64,000 nucleotides of DNA from Fragum whitleyi. Its lineage: Eukaryota > Mollusca > Bivalvia > Cardiida > Cardiidae. The position numbers and the translations under genes are program-made. Location: assembly GCA_948146395.1 (NCBI GenBank), contig OX411559.1, forward strand, positions 36,388,215 to 36,452,214, in the 5' to 3' direction. Shown piece by piece: positions 47,901-57,852 of this stretch. Every line of letters starts with the position of its first letter. Within the stretch, counting starts at the first letter, position 1. The notes beneath the pieces were generated by a model. It did not search any database. It was not told the origin of the DNA and worked only from the letters and a program-made list of their open reading frames with translations.

Positions 47901-48279
47901 TTTTCCGACTCACGGAATAGTGTTAAGCCTGCATAAGCAAACTTCCTCAAACATGCAAAATCTGGACTTTTTTAGAAAAGTCTTTAGACCTGGCATTTTT
48001 TTTTTTTACTTTTTTATTGCAAAGTATTTATACCTACTTTTTACCCCATTTCTTTTACTTTGTTTTATTCTTATAAATGAAATAAAGAACCTTTCAAACA
48101 GTTTTTTGAATTGAAGCTCAGAATTGATTTGACTTTTTCTGTTTTAATTTCACACAGGAGCGGCATATAATTGCAAGGTGCAGAACGATTGCAATGAGGC
48201 GGTAATCGGTTCCTGCAATTATAATGACCATAAATGGCATTGCGTGGACGGCGATTGTCATTGTCGATTCACTGGATAA
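35923..48279 (+). CDS. Secreted 12-cysteine protein, Cvsi-type serine protease inhibitor, three coding exons
   Basis: Exons: 35923-35965 (signal peptide MKLIFLIITACLAL, phase 1), 38232-38342, 48158-48279 with TAA. All introns are GT-AG and both junctions keep phase 1. Product of 91 residues, cleaved probably after the alanine at 15. The mature part has exactly 12 cysteines, six in each exon, in two similar half-modules (C-x5-C-x4-C ... C-x-C each). This count, size and EFC-x5-C start match the Cvsi (I84) inhibitors of oyster plasma, which bind subtilisin-type proteases and are thought to blunt pathogen proteases. Function is by family resemblance only. The gene spans 12.4 kb because of large repeat-filled introns. 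A GTACGT six nt after the stop and a TTTTCAG near 48801 suggest a 3' UTR intron. It is divergent from the lectin gene. Confidence 0.85.
35979..36145. mobile_element. Hairpin MITE 13 nt after the first donor of the Cvsi-like gene
   Basis: Perfect 22-bp inverted ends (TTTAAGGTAGTGGACCCG plus four) and a near-perfect stem centred on TTTTCATTAG. As RNA it would put a stem of about 80 bp directly behind the splice donor at 35966. Confidence 0.88.
36177..36450 (+). mobile_element. tRNA-derived SINE in intron 1 of the Cvsi-like gene
   Basis: Head GTCGCCGTTAAAGCGCAGTT with GGGTTCGATCCCATACGGC, body, and ACCCCATACAAACAAACAA tail. Confidence 0.88.
37182..37622 (+). mobile_element. MITE-like element with TCGTGAAATTGAC ends, copy 3
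   Basis: Left TTACATCATGAAATTGATAA, right GTCAATTTCACGATGTTG. Internal hairpin AATTTTGTTCACCCTGAACA with GGGAGGTAAT arms, and a poly-A run of about 22 near 37300-37322. Confidence 0.75.
37732..38006 (-). mobile_element. tRNA-derived SINE, full length, in intron 1
   Basis: Minus-strand head GCCGCCGTCATAGCGCAGTT ends at 38006. The body is mutated (GGGGGGATGAGTGCC), and the tail is GTAAAACCCGCATTCAAACA. Confidence 0.88.
38350..38500 (-). mobile_element. Decayed SINE tail
   Basis: Minus-strand similarity to the SINE body and the AACTGAAAATAATG...GGCGTTAAACCC tail only. It begins 8 nt after exon 2 of the Cvsi-like gene. Confidence 0.55.
38505..38875 (+). mobile_element. MITE-like element with TCGTGAAATTGAC ends, copy 4, right end lost
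   Basis: Left end ACATCGTGGACTGACGTTCA, GGGAGGTAATTGATATCG hairpin. The right terminus is missing. Confidence 0.65.
39396..39862. mobile_element. Inverted-repeat element followed by a hairpin, in intron 2
   Basis: TTTTAGACCACGCTT near 39396 pairs with AAAGCGTGGTCTAAG near 39748. Directly after, GATAGAAAATCTCGTGCCGC to GGCACTCGTTTTCTATC at 39769-39862 forms a separate hairpin. Confidence 0.65.
41084..41258 (-). other. Exon-like segment in the tandem unit, possible membrane-protein exon
   Basis: A minus-strand open segment of 175 nt is bounded by TTCCAG and GTAAGT, entering in phase 2 and leaving in phase 0. It encodes 58 residues with a hydrophobic stretch (YLLNAVIGAFFIAQS) followed by SSSYWSVFLVEMVTEA. 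The spacing N-A-x-x-x-x-F-F-x-x-x-x-S ... Y-W ... E is faintly like the N-terminus of TMEM26-type proteins, but this is a weak resemblance from memory. No companion exons were found in the unit. It may be an orphan exon carried into the intron by the duplicated fragment. Confidence 0.35.
43658..43832 (-). other. Second, identical copy of the exon-like segment
   Basis: Same 175-nt segment, 2574 bp downstream, with the same splice-like borders and the same translated sequence. No change is visible, so selection cannot be judged. Confidence 0.35.
45525..46270. other. Gene-free intron sequence after the tandem block
   Basis: AT-rich. 45945-45998 (GGGACTATTTCAGCACCCTA and CGACCCCGGAAGTACTTGG) is a diverged match to the GGGACTACATTTTC...CGACCTCAGGAAGTAATTC block of the 2.57-kb unit, so part of that unit belongs to a dispersed repeat. 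Confidence 0.45.
46272..46480. mobile_element. Fragment of the CCGGGAATAAATCGTCATAT palindromic element
   Basis: Shares AAATCGTCATATACC, GGCAAGAAACCGTATTACGA and CTTCAAAGTTTTAGG with the complete element at 46920-47150. The short frame in it has no product. Confidence 0.65.
46920..47150. mobile_element. Palindromic MITE with long hairpin
   Basis: TTCTTGCCAGGGTATATGAC at 46968 pairs with GTCATATACCCAGGCAAGAA near 47066-47088, and the inner GATTTATTCCCGGC / GCCGGGAATAAATC arms extend it. Outer ends share TTTCTTTGCAGTATAATAA as a direct motif. Confidence 0.75.
47151..48157. other. Remainder of intron 2, no gene seen
   Basis: Two overlapping frames of 72 and 108 codons on opposite strands at 47524-47950 share a palindromic TGTTGCGAGGGC/CATAGTCGTGTTGCGATCC-like repeat and have no recognisable domain. 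A pyrimidine tract precedes the exon 3 acceptor. Confidence 0.45.
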
Positions 48280-48347
48280 ATTGAGGGTACGTATGCGTTT
48301 ATTGCTTCTAATTTATTTCAATTTTTATTCAAATATTGAACAACTAC

Positions 48348-48527
48348 AGACAATCCTGTCTTAGTGGCAAACTGCATTCAGCAAGCAACCTGTCTTAAGC
48401 AAGCGGCAATCGAGTTACCAAAAGAACCATTTGCACTGAAATTGGCCTGTATTAAGCATGCGCCTGTCTTAATCGAGTACTTTTTAATTGTCCATTGGGT
48501 GCGTGCTTAAGAAAGGTTTGATTGTAT
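48348..48527. mobile_element. Diverged relative of the 19050-19408 MITE
   Basis: CTACAGACAATCCTGTCTTA at the left and AAGAAAGGTTTGATTGTATAG at the right are degenerate inverted ends, with repeated CTGTCTTAAGCAAG words between. Confidence 0.5.
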
Positions 48528-48949
48528 AGTTAAACCTCCATAATTGTACGCTTATAAACAGACATTAAACGACTTTATTACCGTTATAGATAAATTAGGA
48601 CCTGCGAATATCAATTAGTCACTATACTGAAAGAACAAAGAATGTTACTGGCATTTATCAACCATTGGCAAAATTACCCAGGCACACTTCACGCTTCGTC
48701 ACGTAAACGAACGAGCTTTCGAAACCGGTATGGATTATAAGATTGGTTATGCCATCATGAAGCAACTAACGTTGTAATGACAAATGCCAATGCATTTTCA
48801 GCGAAAAGGGAGAAAAAATGGTGGATTAAAGGGTGCGTTTCGATAATCATTCAGTATATAGATTATTGCATTTATTGCACAAGTACCGTTATCTCTCCTT
48901 TTTGGCTCCACTAGCGAGCAATTGTCATGGCGGAGTGTCCGTCATGCGT

Positions 48950-49770
48950 CCGTCCGTTAGTGCGAAAACTTTCCTTTAAACATCTTCTCCTCCCAAATAG
49001 ATGGGCTGATTACAATGAAACTTGGCATGGATGTTCCTTGGGTGACCCTTCACTTGAATAGTTCTTGATTGGCCCATAAATATTCGCGATACAGGGCGGG
49101 ATTTATTTTGAGCCTGAAATCTTTGAACGACATCTCCTCCTCAACCACTGGGTTAATTTCAATGAAACTTTACCAGACTGTTCCTTGGGTAACCCTTTTC
49201 AAAAATCATTCGAGAAATTTTGATTGACTCATAAATCCGGGCGTGGCCGGGCGGGGCTTGTTTTGAGCCCGATATATTTCAACTACATCTCCTACTGAAC
49301 CACTGAGCCTCTTTAAATGAAACTTTATCAGATTGTTCCTAGAGTGACTCTCAAAAAATTGCTCGCAATATTTTGATTGGCCCAATATATTGGCGTAGCA
49401 GGGCGGGTTTTTTTGAGCTCGAAATTTTTGAACGATATCTCCTCTGGAACACTGGACCGATTTCAAAGAAACTTTTCAAGAATGTTCCTTGGTGACCCTT
49501 TTCAAATTTTTTTCGCGAAATTATGATTGGCCCATAAAATTTTGGCGAAGCAGGGCGGGGCTTGTTTTGAGCCCGAAATCTTTAAACTACATCTCCTCCT
49601 GAATCTCTGGACCGATTTCAATGACCAATACCAGAATGTTCATTGGGTGACCCTTTTCAAATTGCTCGCAAAATTTTGATAGGCCCATAAATATGGGCGT
49701 AACAGGGATTGGCCTTTTTTGAGCCAAAATTCTTTGAATGACATCTCCTCCTGAACCTCATTTTTTATAA
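48950..49770. repeat. Diverged tandem repeat, about 154-bp unit, five copies
   Basis: ACATCTCCTCCTGAACC-like blocks near 49128, 49284, 49434, 49590 and 49741 mark units spaced about 152-158 bp apart. Each has GAAACTT, TGTTCCTTGGGTGACCC, TTTTGATTGGCCCATAAAT and GCAGGGCGGGGCTTG blocks. Frames across it are artefacts. Confidence 0.85.
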
Positions 49771-50043
49771 GATGGGTAAAGGTATGCAGGCTCATGGTGA
49801 TTGAGTCTTTTGGTGCAATGTGGGCCAGACCCAGTTAATCATCATTAAATAGGTCTTTAAAGATTTCAAAGTGTTGTTTTCATGCAAAGTTAGCTTTATT
49901 CAATGCAAGTCTAAAGGTGTTTATGCCATTGGAGCGATATAGGCCCTCTTGTTTTTCATTTCCTTCCGGTGTCCCCCTACTCCTGTACCATCAATGCCTC
50001 GATTAGCTTATTTTCACTCACAATACTATTTTTCGTCACTACC

Positions 50044-50293
50044 AGCCCTGCCTTCAGGATTCAGAATTTTCCAATTATATCCCGCTTTGAACATGCATTT
50101 GCGTGCAAAGCGGGGTATAATTGGCAAACTGTTTGCACCGTTTTTGTAATCCTAAACACAGGGCTGGTTTACCCTGCGTCTAGGATGAAACTACGATTGC
50201 GAATGTTTCGATGTTGTATCCTGTTTTGCATATAAGTATGTACCTGCAAAGCGGGTTGACATTTCTTAAACGCATCTTCGACGCAAGACAGTA
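50044..50293. mobile_element. Two adjacent palindromic MITEs, CCCTGCGTTCAGGATGAC family
   Basis: The first (50044-50168) has arms CCAATTATATCCCGCTTTGA and GCAAAGCGGGGTATAATTGG. The second (50171-50293) starts ACCCTGCGTCTAGGATGA and is more diverged. Two bp separate them. Confidence 0.75.
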
Positions 50294-51103
50294 ATTGTTT
50301 GATGTTTTTCTTTTACAGATTTCTAACCAATGGATGCCCGTAAATGACGCTTGATTTTCTACTTCTTTGAATTTTGCAATTAGTTGAAATATATATGGAT
50401 TCAATTATTTTGTCTGCTATTTCTTTAGAATCACTGTATATTTTAGTTCTTAAAGGAACCGATAAACCTTCATGAAAACCATACACTAAATCTGGCGACG
50501 TGGAAAAGAAACACCGTAATCCTTGAAAGCCATATCTTGAAAATGGCATAAGAATGGTATTTATACTACTTTTGTTGCAAGAATGAAGATTTTAGATTTT
50601 TTTATACATAAATTCAAAATCATTTATTGTTGGACGAATAAAAAATTACGTGAATGGTTTTTAAACCAACGCGGAAGAGTATTTATTTAAATATTGACCT
50701 TGATGATTTCTTTTCAAGAATATCAATTAATAACACAATTGCATTTTAAAAATTACTTAACGTCGTTTTCAGTTAGCAGTTTGTTCTAATAATAGCATGT
50801 GGAATTCCAAGTATTCCAGATCTAAATACATGCACCTCTGTTTTATTGACCTGAAGATAGCCATGGACTTCAGCCTCGGAATTGTACTGTAAATAACTTG
50901 GAAAAATAATTATAAAATCTCTAGTTTCTTTTCGAAATAAGATATCATCTAAAGGACTGGACCATTAAATTTCACAATTATCTACGTACATGACGTTTCG
51001 TTTAAATAGGAGTGTTCATCATTAAATAACCCATAACTTCCTTATCTACCGAGACAGGTTGGCCAAAATAAACACGTTCTTTCGGAATATCGGAAAACGA
51101 AAA
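50294..51103. other. AT-rich gene-free stretch
   Basis: Nothing recognisable on either strand. Confidence 0.4.
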
Positions 51104-51120
51104 AATAATGAATAAATGAA

Positions 51121-51159
<39 letters not shown>

Positions 51160-51200
51160 ATGAATAAATAAAAAAATAAATGAATGAAATATAAATGAAT
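51104..51200 (+). repeat. (AATA)n microsatellite
   Basis: About 20 AATA units with a few ATGA interruptions. The minus-strand frame of repeated FIYL is an artefact of it. Confidence 0.95.
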
Positions 51201-51529
51201 AAACGAAAAAAAATACAATTCAAGGACAGTCTCTCACGAGCACCCAATCATGATCTTTTCACGTCCTAGAAAGAGAAGGAATTCTTTTAAATCTACTGCT
51301 ACCCACTTCTTCAGTTGGGTGAACTGAGGCTGTTTTTAAGTGTTCTGCCCATAAACAAACCCGGTGGCTGTTGGGCTCGAAACACGGAAACACGGGCCTT
51401 CGGGTCAAGAGTCGAACTTTGCAACCGAGGAGGTCAAAACGAGCTTGGAGCTTGGAGAGGTACATTCAAAGCTTGATACAAAGACTATACAAGGTTAATC
51501 TTCAACATATGTGAACTAGAAAAAAAAAC

Positions 51530-51782
51530 GTCAAACTAGAGGTCACGGGTTCGATCCCCGACGGCGGCACTCATTCTTTCCGACTATTTGTCTCTCACCA
51601 ATGGGTCGATAATCGTAGATCTATGTGAGATAGTAGCTGGAGGCTAGGAAAGGATGTAATGGTAGTACTGGCGTGAGAAATACCAGGAATCCATTGTTAG
51701 GTGCTCCAGCCGCCGCGATATAACTGAAATAATGTTGAAAGCGGCGTAAAACCCCATTCAATCAATCAATCAATCAATCAAT
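51530..51782 (+). mobile_element. tRNA-derived SINE, 5' truncated, with 14-bp target duplication
   Basis: Starts inside the tRNA head (GTCAAACTAGAGGTCACGGG), B box GGGTTCGATCCCCGACGG, body close to family consensus, (TCAA)n tail. Flanked by CTAGAAAAAAAAAC at 51516-51529 and 51783-51796. One of the youngest-looking copies. Confidence 0.92.
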
Positions 51783-52312
51783 CTAGAAAAAAAAACATTT
51801 GGCAGAAAAATGGCTCCATACGTTCATTGCTATCTAAACTTGACCGTGCCATTTAGATGAATAAAAGCTTGTCATGTTTTTCGCTGTATTTTCTTGGTGT
51901 GTACTAAGATATAACAGACGATATAGACTTTGTTTAGCATGCTGAGATATGAAGTTTGCCAGAAAATTTTACGGACCCTCTATGTATGTTAAAAAAACCC
52001 TATTATACTTAATGTTGTACATATTCTTGGTATTGTATATAAGTATGCACGATTTTGATTCCTCATATTTTGCCATTTATTAGATCAAACTGAGTTGTGA
52101 TTAGTCAATCTAACGTGTTGGTTATCCGACGTTGTATTCTACAGGAACTATTGAAAGTTACGTTAAACATCATTGAAAAAAGCAATCTAAAAACAGTTTT
52201 GACATATTGACGACCTGTTTGATAAATGCACATATATGAAGCGGTCCTTTGGTAATGTCGAAATTTGTTTGATACACATGGGTGTCGAACGTCTTCTAAA
52301 TCGGTATTTCGC

Positions 52313-52582
52313 ATAGGCGTATCTAAGACTTTCAAATTTTTACGCACTCAGAAGGCGACGGCAAAAGAAAACAAAGTATAAAGGCAACATAAGAACTGTG
52401 ACAAAAGATGAATGCCGTCCCTCCGCTCCTATTTGATGCTTTGAGCGTTGTTGAATAATCAAAATGTCGTAACTACAGCTTGAATAGCTTGAATGATCAT
52501 TCATCAACACTATTTTCCAAAAGAGGATCATTTCTATTACGCACTTGCGAAAATTGCGAAAAGGGAGTTACGCCCTTGTTTC
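52313..52582 (-). mobile_element. MITE-like element, AAGGGCGTAACT family
   Basis: Minus-strand copy ending AGTTACGCCCTTG at the right and AGGCGTATCTAAG at the left. Central TGAATGATCATTCATC palindrome. Confidence 0.7.
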
Positions 52583-54763
52583 GAATCGATAAATCGGAGA
52601 CAAATTGTTGGGGACTTGCCACTTATGCTCATAAACGGCTGGAATAGTTGACTTTCGATATAGGGTAGGTAGATGGAATAGGCTATTAACATGCTAGAAC
52701 TAAAATACTAATTGAAATAAACCCTCGCAGCTCATGGCGGCTAAAAATGTTGAGTGGCTTATTCTTTTTGAATCTTAAAATCTAAGGGATCAAAGTCAAG
52801 GATGAAATCGGTAGTATAGAGAAAGGGATCTTATCATAATACGTTTTGTTTCTGCGGACGGTTTTCCCAGACAAAATTTTAACAACGTACTAGTTCTTAC
52901 GTCGTTACTTGACTGCGGCAGTGTTTCCGTTTAGCAAAACATGATGCACAGTCCAAAATTTTAGAATATTGCAGGAATTAGTCTATTTCATACGAAACAA
53001 AAATTGGTCTCGTGCAAAAATTTGATTAATGACATTCTATATCGAAATGTTGTTTGGTGCTTATCTTAAATTCGGAAGAGGTCGCCCATCTCAGATCCTT
53101 GTCTGGGACCCTAAATGACTTCATCATTTGACGACTGAAATACAGTAATGCTTATTTAGTTAACGGAAGAGTATATAGTCTTGACAAGTCAGGAAAAGTT
53201 CTTTTCTGTCAACAGTTCCATAAGAAATAATTTGTACTAAAATTGGCGGAATGTCAGAACCTGTGACGCTCATAAGCGTTGTTTAAACATTCGGCTAATG
53301 TACTATCCGGACACTCTTCCTTTAACACATGACAAATAGTTCATTTTTGCCTACCTTCGCTGAACATTTTGCTTTCAAAGTACAAACGTATTTATAATTA
53401 CTTAAAAACAAGTATTGAAGTCAACAATTGAACAACTGAAGGATTATTATGAAATATTTAATTTAACACATCAATGATGTATTTTATTTTCGGTCAATAT
53501 TGCGTGTGTAATATCGGTACAGGATTGAAATGCCGGAGAAACAAGTGACCTAGAACGGAGGGTGACATGATAGCGACGTCTTATCTTGCCATAGTTTCTT
53601 TCGCTAGCAATTTAGTCATTATTTAGTACTGTTCTAATGAGTGCAAACTACACAAGATGCTATAATCTTTTCTTAGTTATAAGTGCTTCAGACAATTTTA
53701 CATATTGTTTTAAGGTACTCATAGCAGTAGTGGTGATTTTGTCTGTTCAAGATTAAGAAGGTTTTGGTCCACGCAACTGTAACGTAAACCACGAGCGCTT
53801 AAGATTTACTTTACGTTTTTCTTTAAACCTGGTCTGGCTACTTAGTCCCGACAAAATACACACAGACACACAAATGATGATTTAAACAGTGATTTGAAAT
53901 GATTTACATTAAATCGCTCACTGCCTCAAAAATCAGAAATTAATTAACATTTAATTACAGACACTTAATGTTTCACTATGACTTTTGAATTCTTCAAAAT
54001 AGTTTACGATCTCCCCCAAACACTTCCGAGACTTGGTCTGAACCAACTTGGAACCAATAGATTCTTTGTAATCTCAACCCGCAACCCTCTGAACACTTGG
54101 TTCTAAACACCTCTGGAACTTGGTCTGAACCGGTCTGAACCGGGTCTGGACTACCTACTACATTTAATAAAATGACTGGTTCGGGGGACCGACACAGAAC
54201 TAGTTCTGTTTGAGTATCTGTATTGCAATAATTCAGATATCCGGCAGCATTTTGTCTTATTCACCACTTACCCAAACAAGGATATAAAAATTAAATATAT
54301 TTAACGGCTTTTAAGCTTGGAGGTTTTGACACCTCAATGAACAGTCGCGGTCTGGCTGATCTGCCACAATAGCAACAACACAAACACTTCCGTTCCAAAA
54401 CTATTAGTATATCCATTTTATCGCGAGATCTAAGGTACTTTGATTTTAGACTTCAAATTAGATTAGTTGCCCTGGATAACCAATTTATCAAGCGTTCGAA
54501 ATAAATACAGATGAATCTATTGATCTTTGATGAATGACAAACATTGAAAGATCACGAAAGGATAACATTTAAAAATGATATATTAAAACTTTGTCACTAC
54601 CTGCTCAATAATTTTAGACTTCTGCTTTGATAATTAGCGTGCGTAAATGGATCTAATTCAAACAAGGGGAATAACTTTTTAAAACCTTAAAACCTAATTA
54701 CCAACGCCTTCGGATTCAGTCGTCCCGACTGGGCTCCAACTTAAATTAAAATTTGAAAATTAA
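52583..54763. other. AT-rich gene-free stretch left of the retroelement remains
   Basis: No gene. It may contain the long terminal repeat of the Ty3/Gypsy-like remnant, but no matching pair of LTRs could be identified by eye. Repeated GGTCTGAACC / GAACTTGG words occur near 54035-54150. Confidence 0.4.
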
Positions 54764-54764
54764 A

Positions 54765-54796
<32 letters not shown>

Positions 54797-54806
54797 TAAT
54801 AATAAA
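54764..54806 (+). repeat. (AAT)n microsatellite
   Basis: About 13 AAT units with one ATG-containing unit. Confidence 0.9.
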
Positions 54807-54887
54807 TTCAAAATTAACACTTCAACTATAAATGACATTCTCAAAATGAAAAAAAACATATAACAAAATGTAATGTTTCATTCCGTA

Positions 54888-55265
54888 TTACCCCTGCTCT
54901 ATTTTGACCTTAAAACAATCGTCATCACATTCAAACTTAATGGCTCTGGGGTTAATTGCCTGATCATTAGATATTAGTTCATCTAATCTGAACTCGAAAT
55001 TTCCAAGTTTAGAGCCACAACTCCTGTTCACAACGGTGTCCATAACAGTTTCTTCATCCTCGCTCACCGTAAACCTTTGGGTAACCTTAGTCTGTTCAAG
55101 TGGCTTAAGATCAAATTTAATATCAATGCATTGTTTAGGCGGAGATGTAACGGTTTCAGCAATTGAAGCTGTATTAACCTTCTTCTTTAGAGGTTCTTCC
55201 ATGGTATCTTTTGGTGAAGATTTATGTACAAATAGTGATGTAGACTGTGTTGGTTTTGGTTCCAT
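54888..55265 (-). pseudogene. Retroelement-linked frame, unknown product
   Basis: Open frame of 125 codons, acidic at its end, with no domain recognised. It lies just downstream, in the same direction, of the zinc-finger frame and integrase remnant, so it is best read as the 3'-terminal part of the same broken retroelement. Confidence 0.5.
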
Positions 55266-55310
55266 GGGCTTCTTTGTTTCTGGAGCCCTGACTGGGGAAG
55301 GAGTAATCGG

Positions 55311-55820
55311 CTACCTATATGTTCGGCCTTCCAAGACACCATATTCTACCTCACACATCATGTTGATTTCTGGATCTTTGTCCCAGTCTTCATCTTCCTC
55401 AGACACATCACCATTAATACTTTCGTTTGTTTCCTTGGCACATTCATCATGGAACTTCTTGACATGCCGCCTGAGGTATGCAAGTTCCTTAAAAGTTTTG
55501 TTATAAAAACGGCAACTGTGCCTCTTGTCAAAGCACTGTATGAGGTGCTCTGAGTATTCTTCTCCCTTGACCCTCTCTTTACAGTTTGGACATATGGGGT
55601 CCATCCTAGGAGTTTGTTTCAAGTTAGGCATTCTGACTCTGGAAAGAGAAAATACATGATATTTTGACCAAAAAGGTTTCTGTCTCTGTCTACCAAACCT
55701 ACTGACCTCATTCTCTATTTCAAATGGCAAAACACCGTCGTATTCTTCTGAATTACCGTTGATTGTGTCATTGATGTTTGACTCAAGAATTCTCAACAAT
55801 TTCGTCACAACTTTGTTCAT
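55311..55820 (-). pseudogene. C2H2 zinc-finger frame at the 3' end of a Ty3/Gypsy-like remnant
   Basis: 169 codons. Residues about 75-125 hold two zinc-binding patterns: CPNC followed by H-x5-C, then C-x-F-YNKTFKELAYLRRHVKKFH, a C2H2-like finger with its first cysteine pair altered. An acidic tail follows. It is downstream of the integrase remnant in the same orientation. Whether it is a separate late frame or the frameshifted C-terminus of pol is unclear. Confidence 0.6.
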
Positions 55821-56099
55821 GTTTGAGGACCCGTAGGTTGACCTTTTTTAACCTTGTAGCATGAATAATTTGACATTTACCAGATCTTCCACATGTTACT
55901 TTGTATAGAATAGCTGTCAATTTTCATTAATTTTGAAAGGGCCACGACAATAAGAAGTCACTTTTGATGAGCAACATATTTTCTTTACTGGAAAGAAAAC
56001 ATAAACCCTATCCCCCGGACTAAAGTTAGTTGCAGCTAATTTCGAATCACGGTACCTCTTTTGTCTTAACATTGCTCAGTTAATATTGCGGCGAACTAG

Positions 56100-56540
56100 A
56101 GAAAATGCGGATTCTAAGGTTTCCTGGAGTTCCCATACCCATCGATTTCTTGGGATTGTCTTGATTGTGACGGGCATTTCATACATGGGGTAAAGAGGTG
56201 TGAATGTTTCCCTACCTAACATCAACATGTTAGGTGTCATACCAGTTGACTCATGCTGAAATGACCTCTATGCCATCATAACATAGGGTGAATGAAGGTC
56301 CCAATCTCTATGATTTTCTTCGACATACATGCTTCGCTTAGTGGCCAAAGTTCTATTGAAACGCTCTACCATGCCGTCTGATTGAGGATGGTATGGTGTT
56401 GTCCTAGATTTAGTAATTTGTAAAAGCTTACACATCTCACTGAACAGTTCACTCTCAAATTGACGACCTTGATCAGAGTGAATGATACCAGGAACCCGAA
56501 ACCTTGTGACAATTTCTGAAACTTATATTTGAATTACTGT
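56100..56540 (-). pseudogene. Integrase fragment of a Ty3/Gypsy-like LTR retrotransposon
   Basis: Minus-strand frame shows HSDQGRQFES near 56480 and TPYHPQSDGMVERFNRTL near 56380. These are the second aspartate and the glutamate regions of the DDE retroviral-type integrase core. A stop interrupts the frame near 56272 (after VMMA). No reverse transcriptase or RNase H was found upstream, so only the 3' part of pol is left. Inactive. Confidence 0.8.
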
Positions 56541-56599
56541 TTGGGCCTCCACATTTGGCATATGCGATGGTTAATTCATTGGCCTTCTAAACTTGGTAT

Positions 56600-57032
56600 A
56601 GCAGTTGCGATTATTGACGATCCGGTTCAAAGGAGACTTACTCTTGCACAACCTATAATGTACTCTTGTTTATCAAGAAAGCAAGGAGATTGCAGTAAAA
56701 GACTTTGAATTTGAAATCCTTGCATGAATGGCCGTTACAAAAGCCGCAGTGAAAAAGAACAGTGTAAAACTCCAACATTTGAGTCGGAGGCCTATGGCAA
56801 ATTTGATTCTCGTTGGCTTACATCAGCTTACTTTGGTCTTTCAAGCATAGTGGAGCAAGGAATTGATGATGCTAATGTATCAGGACAAACAACATGGTCT
56901 GCCCTGACTTCCATAATCATCAAGCCATTGTCATAAACTCGTGTATCGATCCAATCATTAATTGCAGTAGCGGCACATGAGTTATCTACAGTTCACATTT
57001 TCTCTACAGGCACAGAATATTAATACAATACA
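56600..57032 (+). pseudogene. Piece 1 of a degenerate transposon-linked gene of unclassified family
   Basis: Broken plus-strand frames (for example SCLSRKQGD near 56668-56694, TWSALTSIIIKPLS near 56893-56934) resemble the N-terminal part of a large family of mobile-element-associated proteins found in cnidarian and mollusc genomes. Recognition is from memory and partial. It continues after a MITE insertion at 57033-57312. Confidence 0.4.
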
Positions 57033-57312
57033 AGGGCGTAACTCTCCTTACTCAATTTACGCAAATGCGTAAAAGAACTCCTCCTCTGTTGAACTACATC
57101 GTAGATGAATGATCATAACACCGAAACTACAGCTTATTTAAGTTGTGGTTACGATGTTTTGATCTTTCACCAACGCCCAAATCATAAAAAGAGCGCGGAC
57201 GGAGGGCATCCGTCTTTTGTCACAGTCCGCATATCGCCTTTATCCTATAGTTTTTAGTTTTCGCCTTCTGAGACTGCGTATAAATTTCAAAGCCCTAGAT
57301 ACGCCTTTGCAT
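57033..57312 (+). mobile_element. MITE-like element, AAGGGCGTAACT family, inside the degenerate gene
   Basis: Left AAGGGCGTAACTCTCC, right AGATACGCCTTTGC in inverted arrangement, central GATGAATGATCATAACACCG / GTGGTTACGATGTTTTGATC hairpin. It splits the pseudogene pieces. Confidence 0.75.
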
Positions 57313-57735
57313 TAGTTCTTGGCGAAGAGCACAAAACAGTTATATCACTTGATATAGATCTGTATAAGCATGCACAGAAATTGCTAATGGCTAAGAAAAA
57401 TGAAATGGATTACATTATTCTTCATCTTGGCGAACTCATATTGTCACCGAAATGCTACGCACGATCGGTTGTTTCATCGACAATTCTGGAATAGAATCCA
57501 CTTGGCTTCATTCAGATTTTATATGGTCAGACCATACTTCAGCAAATCATCTATCGAAATCATGCCAAGAGAGGAGTTAAAACAAACACCATTACACTGT
57601 TGCTGGTTGAATAATTGGTATAAGTTAAAACCCGGCTGCACGAAAAAGGTTTTTTAGTTGCTCCTGAGTTAGCGAGGCTTAAAGCTGCAGAAAGAAGCTC
57701 TCAAACACAGCTGATAATAAATTCATGTCATCAAC
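57313..57735 (+). pseudogene. Piece 2 of the degenerate transposon-linked gene
   Basis: Plus-strand frames read VISLDIDLYKHAQKL, then LGELHIVTEMLRTIG and NSGIEST with frameshifts. In the unclassified family these correspond to a TxDxxLY...LGGLHI...GSGIE segment. Stops and frameshifts show it is dead. Confidence 0.5.
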
Positions 57736-57739
57736 AATT

Positions 57740-57852
57740 TTCTTGGCTCGTTGGCAGAGTGGTTAGCACGTTCGACTCGTAATCGGGCAGTTGCGGTTTC
57801 GAGCCCCAACGAAAGCGGGTAGTGTGTTTGGACAGGACTTTTTACAGACCAG
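57740..57852 (+). mobile_element. tRNA(Thr)-like SINE head, split by a Harbinger-type element
   Basis: GGCTCGTTGGCAGAGTGGTT has an A box, and GTTGCGGTTTCGAGCCC is a B box with one extra T. The anticodon-loop position reads CGT. The sequence runs on into GGACAGGACTTTTTACAGAC and resumes at 59246 after the insertion. Different from the common SINE family of the window. Confidence 0.6.

Noticed and set aside
47524..47950. Overlapping 72- and 108-codon frames on opposite strands
   Set aside because: The sequence looks like a palindromic repeat inside an intron. No domain was recognised on either strand.
54270..54420. Possible minus-strand first exon with a GTAAGT near 54265
   Set aside because: The reading frame from its ATG ends before the donor. 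Part of a possible LTR is a better explanation.
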